Below, piece by piece: positions 22,562 through 30,778 of a stretch of 32,553 nt of DNA. This DNA is from SIG565 sp045646145. GTDB lineage: Bacteria; Bacillota; Clostridia; Oscillospirales; Acutalibacteraceae. The first letter of the stretch is position 1. Each line of letters opens with the position of its first letter. A program made the position numbers and the translations under genes. Below the pieces are notes generated by a model, which was not told where the DNA came from, did no database searches, and saw only the letters and a list, made by a program, of their open reading frames with translations. The stretch lies in the NCBI GenBank assembly GCA_045646145.1, contig JAZRKE010000067.1:1-32553 (forward strand). The letters are read 5' to 3'.

Positions 22562-23950
22562 TTTGTTTATTATTTTATTAACCATTTTCAAAAGCGGTTT
22601 AAAATTTAAGGCAACAATAATTGCAAAACAGATAAGTTGGTAAGTTATCCAGAAAGGCGGCTCGTTAAGCATCAGAATTACCTGTATTAGCATAACTGCC
22701 GAATTTGTCAACACCTTGTATGAGCAAAGATTAATATCACGGTTTCGCCATTTTATATCTATGGCTCTTATTGTATACACGGCAAAGTAGCTTATAAAGG
22801 TTGCTATTGCCGCCCCGTTTGCGCTGAATTTCGGAATTAAAACGGCATTTAAAATTATATTAAGCACCGCACCAAGCGCTGTTGTTAAAAGGGTTGAAAT
22901 ACTCTTTTTTTCTGCGAGGTATATGTTTCCGAGGAAAACCACAAAACAGGAAAAAACAGTTGATAAAACGAGAAACGGGATATACTGCCATGAATCGTAA
23001 TAGCTTTTATCAAGCAAAATCACGGTTATAAGTTTTGAAAACAGGATAATGGCGGAGGCAACTATGAATATTGCGCCCTGAAAGGAACTGAATATATTTG
23101 AATAAAATTTATTTTTAGTTGCGCTTTCATTTTCTTCTACCGCAGAAATCTGCCATGCATCAAGGAAAATGTGGGAAACAAGGCTTAGTATCGTCGGTAC
23201 TTTATAGGCAACGCTGTAGAGTCCGTTTGCCGAGGCACTTACCATATACTGAACAAAAAATCTGTCCGACACATTAACCACCCACCACAGCAGCGAGGTT
23301 GGTATTAACGGCAGTGAGAATAAAATCATCTGGCGAATAAGCTGCACACTAAGTCCTTTAAATTTAACATACTGCCAAAGCCTTGCTTTAATGCCAAGGA
23401 ATATAACTGAGCATAAATCAGCTAAAATTATGGCGAGCAAGTATCCGCGTATTCCCATATTTAATGGGAGCAGAAAAATAAGCGTTAGAGTACAGGTAAC
23501 AAAGGTTGTGAAAATTCCGTCTGCCGCATAAAGCTTTGATTTTCCTATTGCTCTGACAAAATAACTGCATATATGTCTGAAAGAGGACATCAGTACATGG
23601 GCATACAGGTATAAAATATAAAACTTCAGGTCCTCTACCTGCAGAATCAGCGGACTTGCCACTGTGAGCACCGAGAAACCGAGCAGTACGGCAATTATGC
23701 CAACAGTGAAAACATCGTTTTTCTTATGTTTGTTATCAAGTCCGAAACGGATAAGCGCATTTTGAATTCCCAGCATACAAATCGGCAAAAGCAGACTGCC
23801 TGAATTTATTATTATATCAAGCGTACCGAACTCATCTGTCGCCATAGCTCGCGAGTAGAAAAATACCATTATAAAAGAAAGTATTTTCGAGCCGAAGGTA
23901 CCGAATGCAAAAATTGCCGTATTGCGAGCCAGATTTTTATATCTGTTCAT
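22559..23950 (-). CDS. Polysaccharide flippase (Wzx/MATE-like, oligosaccharide exporter)
   Basis: Membrane translocase likely to flip lipid-linked saccharides for surface polysaccharide. The 463-aa protein has 12 or more hydrophobic segments and begins NLARNTAIFAFGTFGSKILS, the typical start of the polysaccharide biosynthesis (Polysacc_synt) family, followed by FGTLDIIINSGSLLLP. Typical second-half features are LIPTSLLWWVVNVSDRFF and SANGLYSVAYKVPTIL. AAGGAAG is seven bases before the ATG. There are no glycosyltransferases next to it. It lies 18 bp downstream of the small exporter gene on the same strand, so the two may be co-transcribed. Confidence 0.9.
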   Translation of the reverse strand: MNRYKNLARNTAIFAFGTFGSKILSFIMVFFYSRAMATDEFGTLDIIINSGSLLLPICMLGIQNALIRFGLDNKHKKNDVFTVGIIAVLLGFSVLTVASPLILQVEDLKFYILYLYAHVLMSSFRHICSYFVRAIGKSKLYAADGIFTTFVTCTLTLIFLLPLNMGIRGYLLAIILADLCSVIFLGIKARLWQYVKFKGLSVQLIRQMILFSLPLIPTSLLWWVVNVSDRFFVQYMVSASANGLYSVAYKVPTILSLVSHIFLDAWQISAVEENESATKNKFYSNIFSSFQGAIFIVASAIILFSKLITVILLDKSYYDSWQYIPFLVLSTVFSCFVVFLGNIYLAEKKSISTLLTTALGAVLNIILNAVLIPKFSANGAAIATFISYFAVYTIRAIDIKWRNRDINLCSYKVLTNSAVMLIQVILMLNEPPFWITYQLICFAIIVALNFKPLLKMVNKIINK

Positions 23951-23968
23951 TTGAAACTTCCTTTTATC

Positions 23969-24463
23969 TTAAATAAGGGAAATAAGCCAAGGTATTACAT
24001 ACGATATTATGCTCATAATTCCGCCTGCCATAAGCACACCGAGAGAGATAGCAAGAATAGCCTTTTTAAAATCAATACCGAGCAGTGCCGCAATCAGTGC
24101 ACCCGTCCAGGCTCCCGTGCCGGGTAATGGGATGCCTACAAAAATAAGTAGTCCCCAAAACTGGTATTTTTGAATTTTTTCACTCTTGCCTAGCGATTTC
24201 GATTCGAGCTTTTCTACTAAAGGTCTGAAGGTTTTGGTGCCCTTCATCCAATTAAATATGGGGATTATAAGCCAGAGTATAAACGGTATGGGCAACATAT
24301 TACCGAGCATACATATTAAAAGTCCCTTAGAAAAGGGTATGCCCATAGCGCTGGCAACGGGCAATCCGCCCCTTAACTCCACGATAGGAAGCATTGATAT
24401 TAAAAATGCCACCAATTCTCTTGGAATATCAAGACCTTGAAACCAAGCGATAATAGAGTCCAT
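23969..24463 (-). CDS. Small multidrug export protein family (COG2426)
   Basis: A 164-aa integral membrane protein of the Sm_multidrug_ex family. Characteristic parts are LPIVELRGGLPVASAMGIPF near the N-terminus and GIPLPGTGAWTGALIAALLG in the middle, with four to five hydrophobic segments. The name comes from early annotation; true substrates are not established. AAGGAG precedes the ATG by about eight bases. A promoter (TTGAAT, 17 bp, TATAAT) lies 34 bp upstream, and the divergent DUF4867 gene shares the intergenic region. Confidence 0.88.
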   Translation of the reverse strand: MDSIIAWFQGLDIPRELVAFLISMLPIVELRGGLPVASAMGIPFSKGLLICMLGNMLPIPFILWLIIPIFNWMKGTKTFRPLVEKLESKSLGKSEKIQKYQFWGLLIFVGIPLPGTGAWTGALIAALLGIDFKKAILAISLGVLMAGGIMSIISYVIPWLISLI

Positions 24464-24496
24464 ACAAAAAATCTCCTTTTTAGTAATATATATAAT

Positions 24497-24525
24497 ATTA
24501 TACTATACTTTATTGATTTATTCAA
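24497..24525 (-). promoter_or_regulatory. Promoter of the small exporter and flippase genes
   Basis: On the minus strand, TTGAAT (24525-24520), 17 bp, TATAAT (24502-24497). Confidence 0.72.
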
Positions 24526-24539
24526 CCATTAAATAATTC

Positions 24540-24568
24540 TTGAAAGTCTGCGGAATTTAAAGTATAAT
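24540..24568 (+). promoter_or_regulatory. Promoter of the DUF4867 gene
   Basis: TTGAAA 24540-24545, 17 bp, TATAAT 24563-24568, 39 bp before the ATG at 24608. Confidence 0.78.
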
Positions 24569-24607
24569 AAGCATATAGACTTAGTACTATTTTAGGAGAG
24601 ATGATTT

Positions 24608-25258
24608 ATGCTTGAAAATTTAAAAAAATTAAATAAGGATATTCCTGTTTACTCAATTTACGACCCAGAGTTTACCTCTTTCGGCAGAGTGCTTGAAAAT
24701 CTTGATGTGGGTGCGCTTTGCGAAGCGGCTAAAACAATTCCCATGCCAAATACCGGTAGCTGCTATATAGCAAGCGAAGAAAAGTTTGAAACTTTGCCCT
24801 TTGCTAAAACGGTGGAAAACGAGTTTTTTGGCGGTGTGCCTGCACAGTCGGGTTACTGTTGGGGCTATAATACCCTTATGAATGCAACCGAGTGGCATAC
24901 GGGCAGCGAAATCAACGTTGCTATTACCGATTTGGTGCTTATTTTAGGTCATATCTGGGATATTGAGGGAAATACAATAGATTCCTCAAAAATGGTGGCA
25001 TTCTATATGCCCGAGGGTAGTGCGATTGAGTGTTATGCTACAAGCCTTCACTACTGTCCGTGTCAGGTGAGCGATAGCGGATTTAAAAGCTATGTAGGTC
25101 TCCCGAAGGATACCAATACCGATATTACACACGATAACACAAATCCACTTCTTTTTGCTAAAAACAAATGGCTTATAGCCCACGAAGATAGTAATGAATA
25201 TAAGCGTGACGGCGCGGTGCTCGGCATCACAGGCAAGAATCTCGAAATTAAATATTAA
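24608..25258 (+). CDS. DUF4867 family protein (cupin-like)
   Basis: A 216-aa soluble protein matching DUF4867, a family common in gut Firmicutes. Typical parts are YCWGYNTLMNATEWHTGSEI, ITDLVLILG, and YATSLHYCPCQV, with histidines and cysteines that could bind a metal in a cupin-like barrel. No signal peptide is present. GGAGAG precedes the ATG. It stands alone, with its own promoter and terminator. In other genomes the family is found near carbohydrate-use genes, which suggests a sugar isomerase or sensor role, but this is not shown here. Confidence 0.85.
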   Translation: MLENLKKLNKDIPVYSIYDPEFTSFGRVLENLDVGALCEAAKTIPMPNTGSCYIASEEKFETLPFAKTVENEFFGGVPAQSGYCWGYNTLMNATEWHTGSEINVAITDLVLILGHIWDIEGNTIDSSKMVAFYMPEGSAIECYATSLHYCPCQVSDSGFKSYVGLPKDTNTDITHDNTNPLLFAKNKWLIAHEDSNEYKRDGAVLGITGKNLEIKY

Positions 25259-25263
25259 AATTT

Positions 25264-25293
25264 AAAGCCTTCCGCTTGGAAGGCTTTTCTTTT
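25264..25293 (+). terminator. Terminator after the DUF4867 gene
   Basis: AAAGCCTTCC / GGAAGGCTTTT stem with a 4-nt loop, followed by CTTTT. Confidence 0.9.
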
Positions 25294-25314
25294 GGCGGTA
25301 ATTGTTGTAAAGTG

Positions 25315-25343
25315 TTGACTTTACACAACCAAACCGATATAAT
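25315..25343 (+). promoter_or_regulatory. Promoter of the dockerin/cohesin operon
   Basis: TTGACT 25315-25320, 17 bp, TATAAT 25338-25343. An imperfect inverted repeat (GTTGTAAAG around 25304 and CTTTACACAAC around 25319) overlaps the -35 region and may be an operator. Confidence 0.75.
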
Positions 25344-25408
25344 TATTATGGACTACAATTAGATGTGGGATTAGCCCCCCGTTATACACTAAATAAAGGA
25401 AAATCAGG

Positions 25409-27415
25409 ATGATAGGGAAGTTTACAAAAAAACTTAGTGCGCTGATATTAGTGCTGTGTATTATTGCTTTGCAGTTTACATTATCGGTAGGTGCTGTTGA
25501 ATATCCGGTCTTTGCTCGAATTAAGCAGTCAAAAGGCGTTGGATACACTCCTGTGCGCACCTTACCGGGCCTTAACAGTAATCCTGCCAGTTCTACTATA
25601 GAAAATATTTACGATAATGAAATTGTGAGAGTTGTGGCTGAGGAAAATGATCCCGATGGCGATATGTGGTATAAAATTGAATACGGTAACAGTTTTGAAA
25701 AACAGGGATATGTTTTTAATACACATGTTATCTTTATAGGTAACTACATAGAAGACGCTGAATTTGAAAAATGGTTAACCGAGCAGAAGTTCCCCGAAAA
25801 CTACAAAGTAAAACTGCGAAACCTACATTCATTATATCCAAAATGGGTGTTTTATGCCGATCATATTAATTTAAAATGGGCAGATGTAATCGAGGCGGAG
25901 AGTCAAATCCGAAGAAAATTAATTAGTGTTTCAAAACCGGATTCATGGAAGTCTATGGAGCAGGGCGCTTATGACCCTACGACTTCTACCTGGTATGAAT
26001 TTGATACGGGGTATGTACAAGCCTCTAAAAAGGTTATTGAGTATTATACTGACCCCCGCAATTTCTTGGATTCGAAAAATATATTTATGTTTTCATCTCA
26101 CTCATATGATTCCGAGCATGATACAAAAGAAAATCTGATGAGTATGATAGGTGATACTTGGTTAGATGCTGAACTTGAGGATTCACCGGGGCGTTCGTAC
26201 GCAGATGCTATTTTAAGTGCTGCCGAAAAAGCAAATGTTAGTCCATTTATAATTGCCTCAACTATTTTTCAAGAACAGGGCAGCGGTAAAGTAATGCCTG
26301 ATAATATACAGATTTCAGGTTCATATGAAGGCTATAAAAATATATATAATTATTTCAATGTCGGTGGATATGATGGCGATGGTGCTCTCAATTCCTTAAA
26401 ATATGCAGCCGTTGAAAATGGCAGTTACGGCAGACCTTGGAACACAAGGGAAAAGGCTATTGAGGGAGGAGCCTCGTGGTATGCAGATGGGTATGTGTCG
26501 GCTGGTCAGAATACGTATTATTATATGAATTTTGATGTTATTGAACAAGGCGGTTATTATTGGCATCAATATGCCACTAATTTAGAGGATACCGTGCAAA
26601 AAACTAAATTCTTAGCTAAGGCGTATACTAATGTTATGAATTCGGCGCTAGTGTTCCACATTCCTGTTTATAATAATATGCCTGAATATACCTTATTACC
26701 TGGTGAGGGCAATAATAATAACTATTTAAAGTTTTTGGAAATTGAGGGCTGCTCACCCATTAATTTCGATAAGTATACGCAATCGTATGAGGCGTTTGTA
26801 TTAGACGAAGAGCAGTCTTCGGTAAATATTCTTGCAATTGCCGACTCGGGCGATGCTACCGTAATCGGAGCGGGATTAAGAGAAATTAAAGTAGGACACA
26901 ATGAAATAGAAATTGTAGTAAGAGCTTCTTCGTCAGAGGAAAGAACCTATACTATATCTATTTATAGAGGCAATGGCTCCGATGATAGCATTCCGCCACC
27001 CACAATCAGCGGAAGCTACAAAATAGGTACCTATGTTACAGGTGTAAATCCGGAAACCTCTATAAACGATTTTGTTAAAAATCTTGGTGTTAATAACGGT
27101 ACCGCAAAGGTGTATTCCGATTCAGATAAACTTAAAACCAGTGGCATTGTAGCAACCGGAGATACCGTTAAAGTTTATGATAAAACGGGTACCGAAAAAA
27201 GCAGTTATACAATTTTGATATACGGTGATATTAATTCGGACGGTAAAATATCATTAGTTGATTTATCGATCATAAAAATGAATTTATTAGGAATTCGCGA
27301 TTTGTCCGAAGTTAGTGCGGTAGCGGCAGATACAAATAAGGATGAAAAAATAAGCTTGGTAGATCTTTCAGTAATAAAGAGAGTATTGCTTAATTTAATT
27401 ACTATTGAACAGTGA
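25409..27415 (+). CDS. Secreted glucosaminidase with SH3, cadherin-like and dockerin domains
   Basis: A cell-wall hydrolase that should cleave N-acetylglucosaminyl bonds in peptidoglycan. The 668-aa protein has a signal peptide (KLSALILVLCIIALQFTLSV), a bacterial SH3-like domain (about 32-115), and a glucosaminidase domain (about 135-440) with the likely catalytic Glu near 289 in IASTIFQEQGSGK. A cadherin-like beta-sandwich (about 460-520) follows, then a linker. It ends with two dockerin type I repeats, DINSDGKISLVDLS (near 606) and DTNKDEKISLVDLS (near 640), with the Asp/Asn calcium-binding pattern. The following gene encodes a membrane protein with a cohesin-like domain 10 bp downstream. 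It probably hands the enzyme to the surface anchor through calcium-dependent dockerin-cohesin binding. Confidence 0.9.
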   Translation: MIGKFTKKLSALILVLCIIALQFTLSVGAVEYPVFARIKQSKGVGYTPVRTLPGLNSNPASSTIENIYDNEIVRVVAEENDPDGDMWYKIEYGNSFEKQGYVFNTHVIFIGNYIEDAEFEKWLTEQKFPENYKVKLRNLHSLYPKWVFYADHINLKWADVIEAESQIRRKLISVSKPDSWKSMEQGAYDPTTSTWYEFDTGYVQASKKVIEYYTDPRNFLDSKNIFMFSSHSYDSEHDTKENLMSMIGDTWLDAELEDSPGRSYADAILSAAEKANVSPFIIASTIFQEQGSGKVMPDNIQISGSYEGYKNIYNYFNVGGYDGDGALNSLKYAAVENGSYGRPWNTREKAIEGGASWYADGYVSAGQNTYYYMNFDVIEQGGYYWHQYATNLEDTVQKTKFLAKAYTNVMNSALVFHIPVYNNMPEYTLLPGEGNNNNYLKFLEIEGCSPINFDKYTQSYEAFVLDEEQSSVNILAIADSGDATVIGAGLREIKVGHNEIEIVVRASSSEERTYTISIYRGNGSDDSIPPPTISGSYKIGTYVTGVNPETSINDFVKNLGVNNGTAKVYSDSDKLKTSGIVATGDTVKVYDKTGTEKSSYTILIYGDINSDGKISLVDLSIIKMNLLGIRDLSEVSAVAADTNKDEKISLVDLSVIKRVLLNLITIEQ

Positions 27416-27425
27416 GGGTAAAAAA

Positions 27426-28928
27426 ATGAATAAATTGAGAAAAATATCGGTATATATATTAAGCTTGATGATAACACTTTCTTGTTTTGCTTTCAGCGCT
27501 TCGGCTGCCGCAAAAACTACGGTATCACCCGATAAGCAGACCTTGAATGTCGGAGAGCAGCTTAAGGTTACGGTTACCTTCAGTGCTGATGAGGTTTTTT
27601 ATGGAGCATCGGGTTATTTACAGTATAATGCCGAAGTTTTAGAGCATAATCCGAGTAATGTAAATGACAGTAAGTTTGGAGCAGATGTTGCTAAAATGAT
27701 AGCAGAGGGCGGCTCGAAAAAAGCTTCGGTTACTTTAACATTCACTGCTAAAAAGAGCGGTTCAAGTAATCTGCGTGTGTATGGTTGCACATACGCAATC
27801 GACGAAGAATTTCCTATGGACGGTGCGAGTGTATCGGTTAATGTAATTGATAAAGCGAATTTATCAGGTAATGCTAACCTGAAATCGATGATCTTATCCG
27901 ATAATATTCCGCTTACTCCTGCATTCAATAAGGATGTTACAACCTATAATATTAAGGTTGATAATTCGGTGGAAAAGGTGCTTATTAATGCGGTTCCCGA
28001 GGACTCAGGCGCAAAGCTTTCCTATGGCGGAAGCTCCAAAATGAAGGTCGGCGATAATCAGCGTTGGGTTACTGTAACAGCTCCTAACGGTACACAGAAA
28101 AAATACACCATCAATATAAACCGTGCAGCTCCCGAGGGTGTTACAGAAAATCCTGATGTGCCAACGGTTAATCCGTATGAGGTTACAATCGGAGAAGAAA
28201 GCTGGATACTTGTAAGCGAATATTCCGACGATATAAAACTTGCAGGCTTTAGTGTATCGAGTGCTATGGTGGGTGCGACTGAACTGCCTGTGCTTAAAAG
28301 TGATACAACCCACGAAATTGTAGTATTTGCAAAAACCGCAGATGAATCAAAATCCGGATATTTTACCTACAATGAAATCACAGGAGCCTTTAATGTATAC
28401 CGTATTTTTAACACGGCATCTAACAGTTATGTTTTACTTGATATAGAAAGCAATCTAACCTTACCGAAAGGTTATTATAAAACCAATGCTAATATTGGCG
28501 GTTATGATATAAGCGTTATAAAATATGAGGATGCAGCTTTTTCGGATTTCCTGATAGTTTACGCCGAAAACCAGAGTGGCAGTAAGGATTATTACAGAGT
28601 AGATACTAAAGATAATTCGGTTCAGCGCTTAATTGAATTTAGTACAGCGCTCAAAAGCGCAGACACTATGGCTAACGGAACGATTGTTACAAGGTTTATC
28701 GCCCTTAGCAATACAGAAAGACTTATGGTGTGCGCGGCTGCATTAGCAGTATTGCTTATAGTTATACTTATTATAGTTTTAATTGTGAAACTCGTTCGCG
28801 GTAGTGCTTACAGCGACCAAGATGAAATTACCGAGTTCGATGAACTTGAGGATTTCGACGACCTGGACTTCGAGGAAGAAGAGGAAGAATACGAAGACGA
28901 GGACGCCGAAGACGAGGACGAATTTTAA
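27426..28928 (+). CDS. Membrane-anchored protein with cohesin-like and cadherin-like domains and acidic tail
   Basis: Predicted surface anchor for dockerin-bearing proteins. From the ATG at 27426 (GAGGG a few bases before it) the protein has 500 aa: a signal peptide (ISVYILSLMITLSCFAFSASA), a cohesin-like beta-sandwich (about 31-140: KQTLNVGEQLKVTVTFSADE, GYLQYNAEVLEH, VTLTFTAKKSGSS), a cadherin-like domain (about 145-233: NLSGNANLKSMILSDNIPL, YTININRA), an unassigned extracellular domain (255-400), one transmembrane helix near 432-456, and a 41-residue cytoplasmic tail with 24 acidic residues. It is co-transcribed with the dockerin enzyme before it. The cohesin assignment rests on fold-like pattern and context rather than on strong motifs. 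Confidence 0.82.
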   Translation: MNKLRKISVYILSLMITLSCFAFSASAAAKTTVSPDKQTLNVGEQLKVTVTFSADEVFYGASGYLQYNAEVLEHNPSNVNDSKFGADVAKMIAEGGSKKASVTLTFTAKKSGSSNLRVYGCTYAIDEEFPMDGASVSVNVIDKANLSGNANLKSMILSDNIPLTPAFNKDVTTYNIKVDNSVEKVLINAVPEDSGAKLSYGGSSKMKVGDNQRWVTVTAPNGTQKKYTININRAAPEGVTENPDVPTVNPYEVTIGEESWILVSEYSDDIKLAGFSVSSAMVGATELPVLKSDTTHEIVVFAKTADESKSGYFTYNEITGAFNVYRIFNTASNSYVLLDIESNLTLPKGYYKTNANIGGYDISVIKYEDAAFSDFLIVYAENQSGSKDYYRVDTKDNSVQRLIEFSTALKSADTMANGTIVTRFIALSNTERLMVCAAALAVLLIVILIIVLIVKLVRGSAYSDQDEITEFDELEDFDDLDFEEEEEEYEDEDAEDEDEF

Positions 28929-28931
28929 ATT

Positions 28932-28960
28932 AAAGCGGTGGTATGAACCACCGCTTTTTT
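28932..28960 (+). terminator. Terminator of the dockerin/cohesin operon
   Basis: AAAGCGGTGG / CCACCGCTTT stem with a 6-nt loop, followed by TTTT. Confidence 0.92.
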
Positions 28961-28963
28961 AAC

Positions 28964-29063
28964 CTCCGAAAAATATGAGCATAGAATATATTAAAAATAT
29001 TTTTATCACCTGCTTAAAAATACTTTCATTGGGTAAAAATATAAATACAAAAATTTTTCGGAG
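28964..29063 (+). promoter_or_regulatory. Inverted repeat covering the mazF ribosome binding site
   Basis: CTCCGAAAAAT (28964-28974) is the exact reverse complement of ATTTTTCGGAG (29053-29063), which contains the GGAG upstream of mazF. If both are in one transcript, an 11-bp stem would hide this ribosome binding site. No convincing promoter was placed in the 90 bp between, so the transcript start is unknown. Confidence 0.5.
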
Positions 29064-29075
29064 CGTGAAATACAA

Positions 29076-29432
29076 ATGACAGTAAAACGCGGAGATATAT
29101 ATTATGCCGACTTAAGCCCGGTTGTGGGTTCAGAACAAGGAGGCGTGCGTCCCGTACTTATTATTCAGAATGATATAGGAAACCGATACAGCCCTACCGT
29201 TATTGCGGCGGCTATTACCAGCCAACAGGATAAAAGCCGATTGCCCACTCACATAAAAATCGGTGCTGAGGGCTGCGGACTTGCCAAGGATTCGATAATA
29301 TTGCTTGAACAGGTAAGAACTATCGATAAACAGCGGCTTAAGGAGAAAATGGGTACACTCGAAAAACCCTCTATGGATATGGTCGACAGAGCGCTGACAG
29401 TGAGCTTCGGACTTAGCCATAAATTTTATTAA
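29076..29432 (+). CDS. mazF: MazF/PemK-type endoribonuclease toxin
   Basis: Sequence-specific mRNA-cleaving toxin (EndoA/NdoA group). The 118-aa protein has the family pattern KRGDIYYADLSPVVGSEQGG, RPVLIIQNDIGN, TVIAAAIT, LPTHIKI, and LLEQVRTIDKQRL, including the catalytic Arg (VRPVLI) and the Thr/Ser of AAITSQ. No antitoxin gene (mazE/ribbon-helix-helix) is next to it: the gene before it is the cohesin protein, beyond a terminator. The ATG is 12 bases from GGAG, a long and probably weak spacing, and this GGAG is part of an inverted repeat. An orphan toxin, or one whose antitoxin lies elsewhere. Confidence 0.92.
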   Translation: MTVKRGDIYYADLSPVVGSEQGGVRPVLIIQNDIGNRYSPTVIAAAITSQQDKSRLPTHIKIGAEGCGLAKDSIILLEQVRTIDKQRLKEKMGTLEKPSMDMVDRALTVSFGLSHKFY

Positions 29433-29470
29433 AATAAGCCTTACAGGTTTGCCCTGTAAGGCTTATTTTA
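29431..29470. terminator. Bidirectional terminator between mazF and the PAP2 gene
   Basis: A perfect 17-bp stem (AAAATAAGCCTTACAGG / CCTGTAAGGCTTATTTT) with a 5-nt loop. It overlaps the last base pairs of both convergent genes. Confidence 0.93.
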
Positions 29471-29962
29471 TATCAAGACATATCCAATAAGTGCCGAAAT
29501 TACGGCGAATAAAAATCCTGCCAAAACATCCCGTACATAATGAACACCTAAAAGCACTCTGAGTAAAGCCAGGATAATGCCAAATATGGTAAAAAGAATA
29601 AAAAGAAATGAACTAGCAAAATAGAGCGAAAAGGCGATTATAAAAATTGCAAAGGTGTGGCGGGAGGGGAAGGATTTCCCTACCGTTTTTTTACTGTAAA
29701 GAGGGATTATTTCCATTTTTTCGTAAGGCCTTGGTAAATTCAGTTTTGTCCTTAAAAGAGATAAAAGTATAATTGAAATTAAGGGTACAAGAGCTAATTT
29801 TAACGCACCAAATCCAAAGATTAAAAAAGCAAGGATAAGAAATATGGGATAGAAAATATAGACACTTAAGGTTATGGATTTAGAAAGCATAACTAAAACC
29901 CGTGAAAGACGCGGATGGGCGTGCATATAGCGGTTGAGTCTTATATAGCTGTATTCACTCAA
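29468..29962 (-). CDS. PAP2-family phosphatase
   Basis: Membrane phosphatase for lipid phosphates, such as undecaprenyl pyrophosphate or phosphatidic acid. The 164-aa protein has four to five hydrophobic helices and the three PAP2 motifs: KLNLPRP (with Lys and Arg), SFPSRHT, and RVLLGVHYVRDVLAG. The start is TTG at 29962, supported by GGAGGTG five bases upstream and by the natural length. A promoter (TTGACA, 17 bp, TACTAT) lies 21 bp upstream. It converges with mazF, sharing the terminator, and is divergent from azlC. Substrate cannot be told. Confidence 0.9.
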   Translation of the reverse strand: MSEYSYIRLNRYMHAHPRLSRVLVMLSKSITLSVYIFYPIFLILAFLIFGFGALKLALVPLISIILLSLLRTKLNLPRPYEKMEIIPLYSKKTVGKSFPSRHTFAIFIIAFSLYFASSFLFILFTIFGIILALLRVLLGVHYVRDVLAGFLFAVISALIGYVLI

Positions 29963-29982
29963 GTTCTCACCTCCATAAATTA

Positions 29983-30011
29983 ATAGTAATATAATTTTAA
30001 AAACTTGTCAA
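29983..30011 (-). promoter_or_regulatory. Promoter of the PAP2 gene
   Basis: On the minus strand, TTGACA (30011-30006), 17 bp, TACTAT (29988-29983). Confidence 0.75.
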
Positions 30012-30018
30012 TAGTGCC

Positions 30019-30047
30019 TTGAATTATAAAAAATGTAGTGGTATACT
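30019..30047 (+). promoter_or_regulatory. Promoter of azlCD
   Basis: TTGAAT 30019-30024, 17 bp, TATACT 30042-30047, 32 bp before the azlC ATG at 30080. Confidence 0.68.
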
Positions 30048-30079
30048 CATTTTGGAAACTTTTTAAAGGGTGTAGGGAT

Positions 30080-30778
30080 ATGAAAAACAAAGAATTTTAT
30101 GAGGGAGTACGGGATAGTTTACCGGTAGGTATCGGATATTTTGCCGTAAGCTTCGGTTTCGGTATTTCGGCGGTAGCGGCAGGTGTTAAGGTGCTTTTTG
30201 CAACACTTATGTCGCTTACTAATCTTACGAGTGCAGGTCAGTTCGCTGCGCTCTCTGTTATAGCCGCCTCGGCGCCCGTAATTAATATGGTGATAACCCA
30301 GACCGTTATTAACAGCCGTTATGCCCTTATGAGTTTAAGTCTTTCACAGAGGCTCGGCTCTCAGTTCGGGCTCATGTCCCGCCTTATAATTGCATTTTAT
30401 AATACCGACGAAATTTACGCAATCTCAATGAGCAGAGCGAAGCCTCTTACAAAGCCATATATGTTCGGCCTTGGCCCACTGCCCATAATTGGTTGGACAA
30501 GCGGAACCTTTTTAGGAGCATTTGCGGGAACACTTCTGCCTGTCAGCCTTATGGCAGCACTGTCAGTAGCGCTATACGGAATGTTTGTGGCAATTGTGGT
30601 GCCTCAAGTAAAACGTCAAAGGGCAACAGCCGTTGCGGCATTACTTGCGGCGGCACTCTCCTGCATATTTGCCTTCGTTCCATTATTTGCAAATCTTTCG
30701 GGAGGAATTTCGATAGTGCTTACAGCTGTTTTGTCGGCGGGCATCTGCGCTCTTCTTTTTCCGGAGGTGGCAGAATGA
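30080..30778 (+). CDS. azlC: AzlC-type branched-chain amino acid exporter, large subunit
   Basis: Large subunit of an exporter for branched-chain amino acids and their analogues. From the ATG at 30080 it has 232 aa with many hydrophobic segments. Family features are EFYEGVRDSLPVGIGYFAVS near the start, LTNLTSAGQFAAL, VINSRYALMSLSLSQRL, and FYNTDEIYAIS. An in-frame ATG at 30038 overlaps the promoter and has no ribosome binding site. Its last codons overlap azlD by four bases (ATGA), the typical coupling for the pair. Confidence 0.93.
   Translation: MKNKEFYEGVRDSLPVGIGYFAVSFGFGISAVAAGVKVLFATLMSLTNLTSAGQFAALSVIAASAPVINMVITQTVINSRYALMSLSLSQRLGSQFGLMSRLIIAFYNTDEIYAISMSRAKPLTKPYMFGLGPLPIIGWTSGTFLGAFAGTLLPVSLMAALSVALYGMFVAIVVPQVKRQRATAVAALLAAALSCIFAFVPLFANLSGGISIVLTAVLSAGICALLFPEVAE

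Noticed and set aside
22500..24600. Surface polysaccharide cluster
   Set aside because: Only a flippase is present; no glycosyltransferase or polymerase gene lies next to it in this window.
30493..30774. Upstream extension of azlD to 196 codons
   Set aside because: The extra part overlaps azlC in another frame; the ATG at 30775 has GGAGG and the exact AzlD length.
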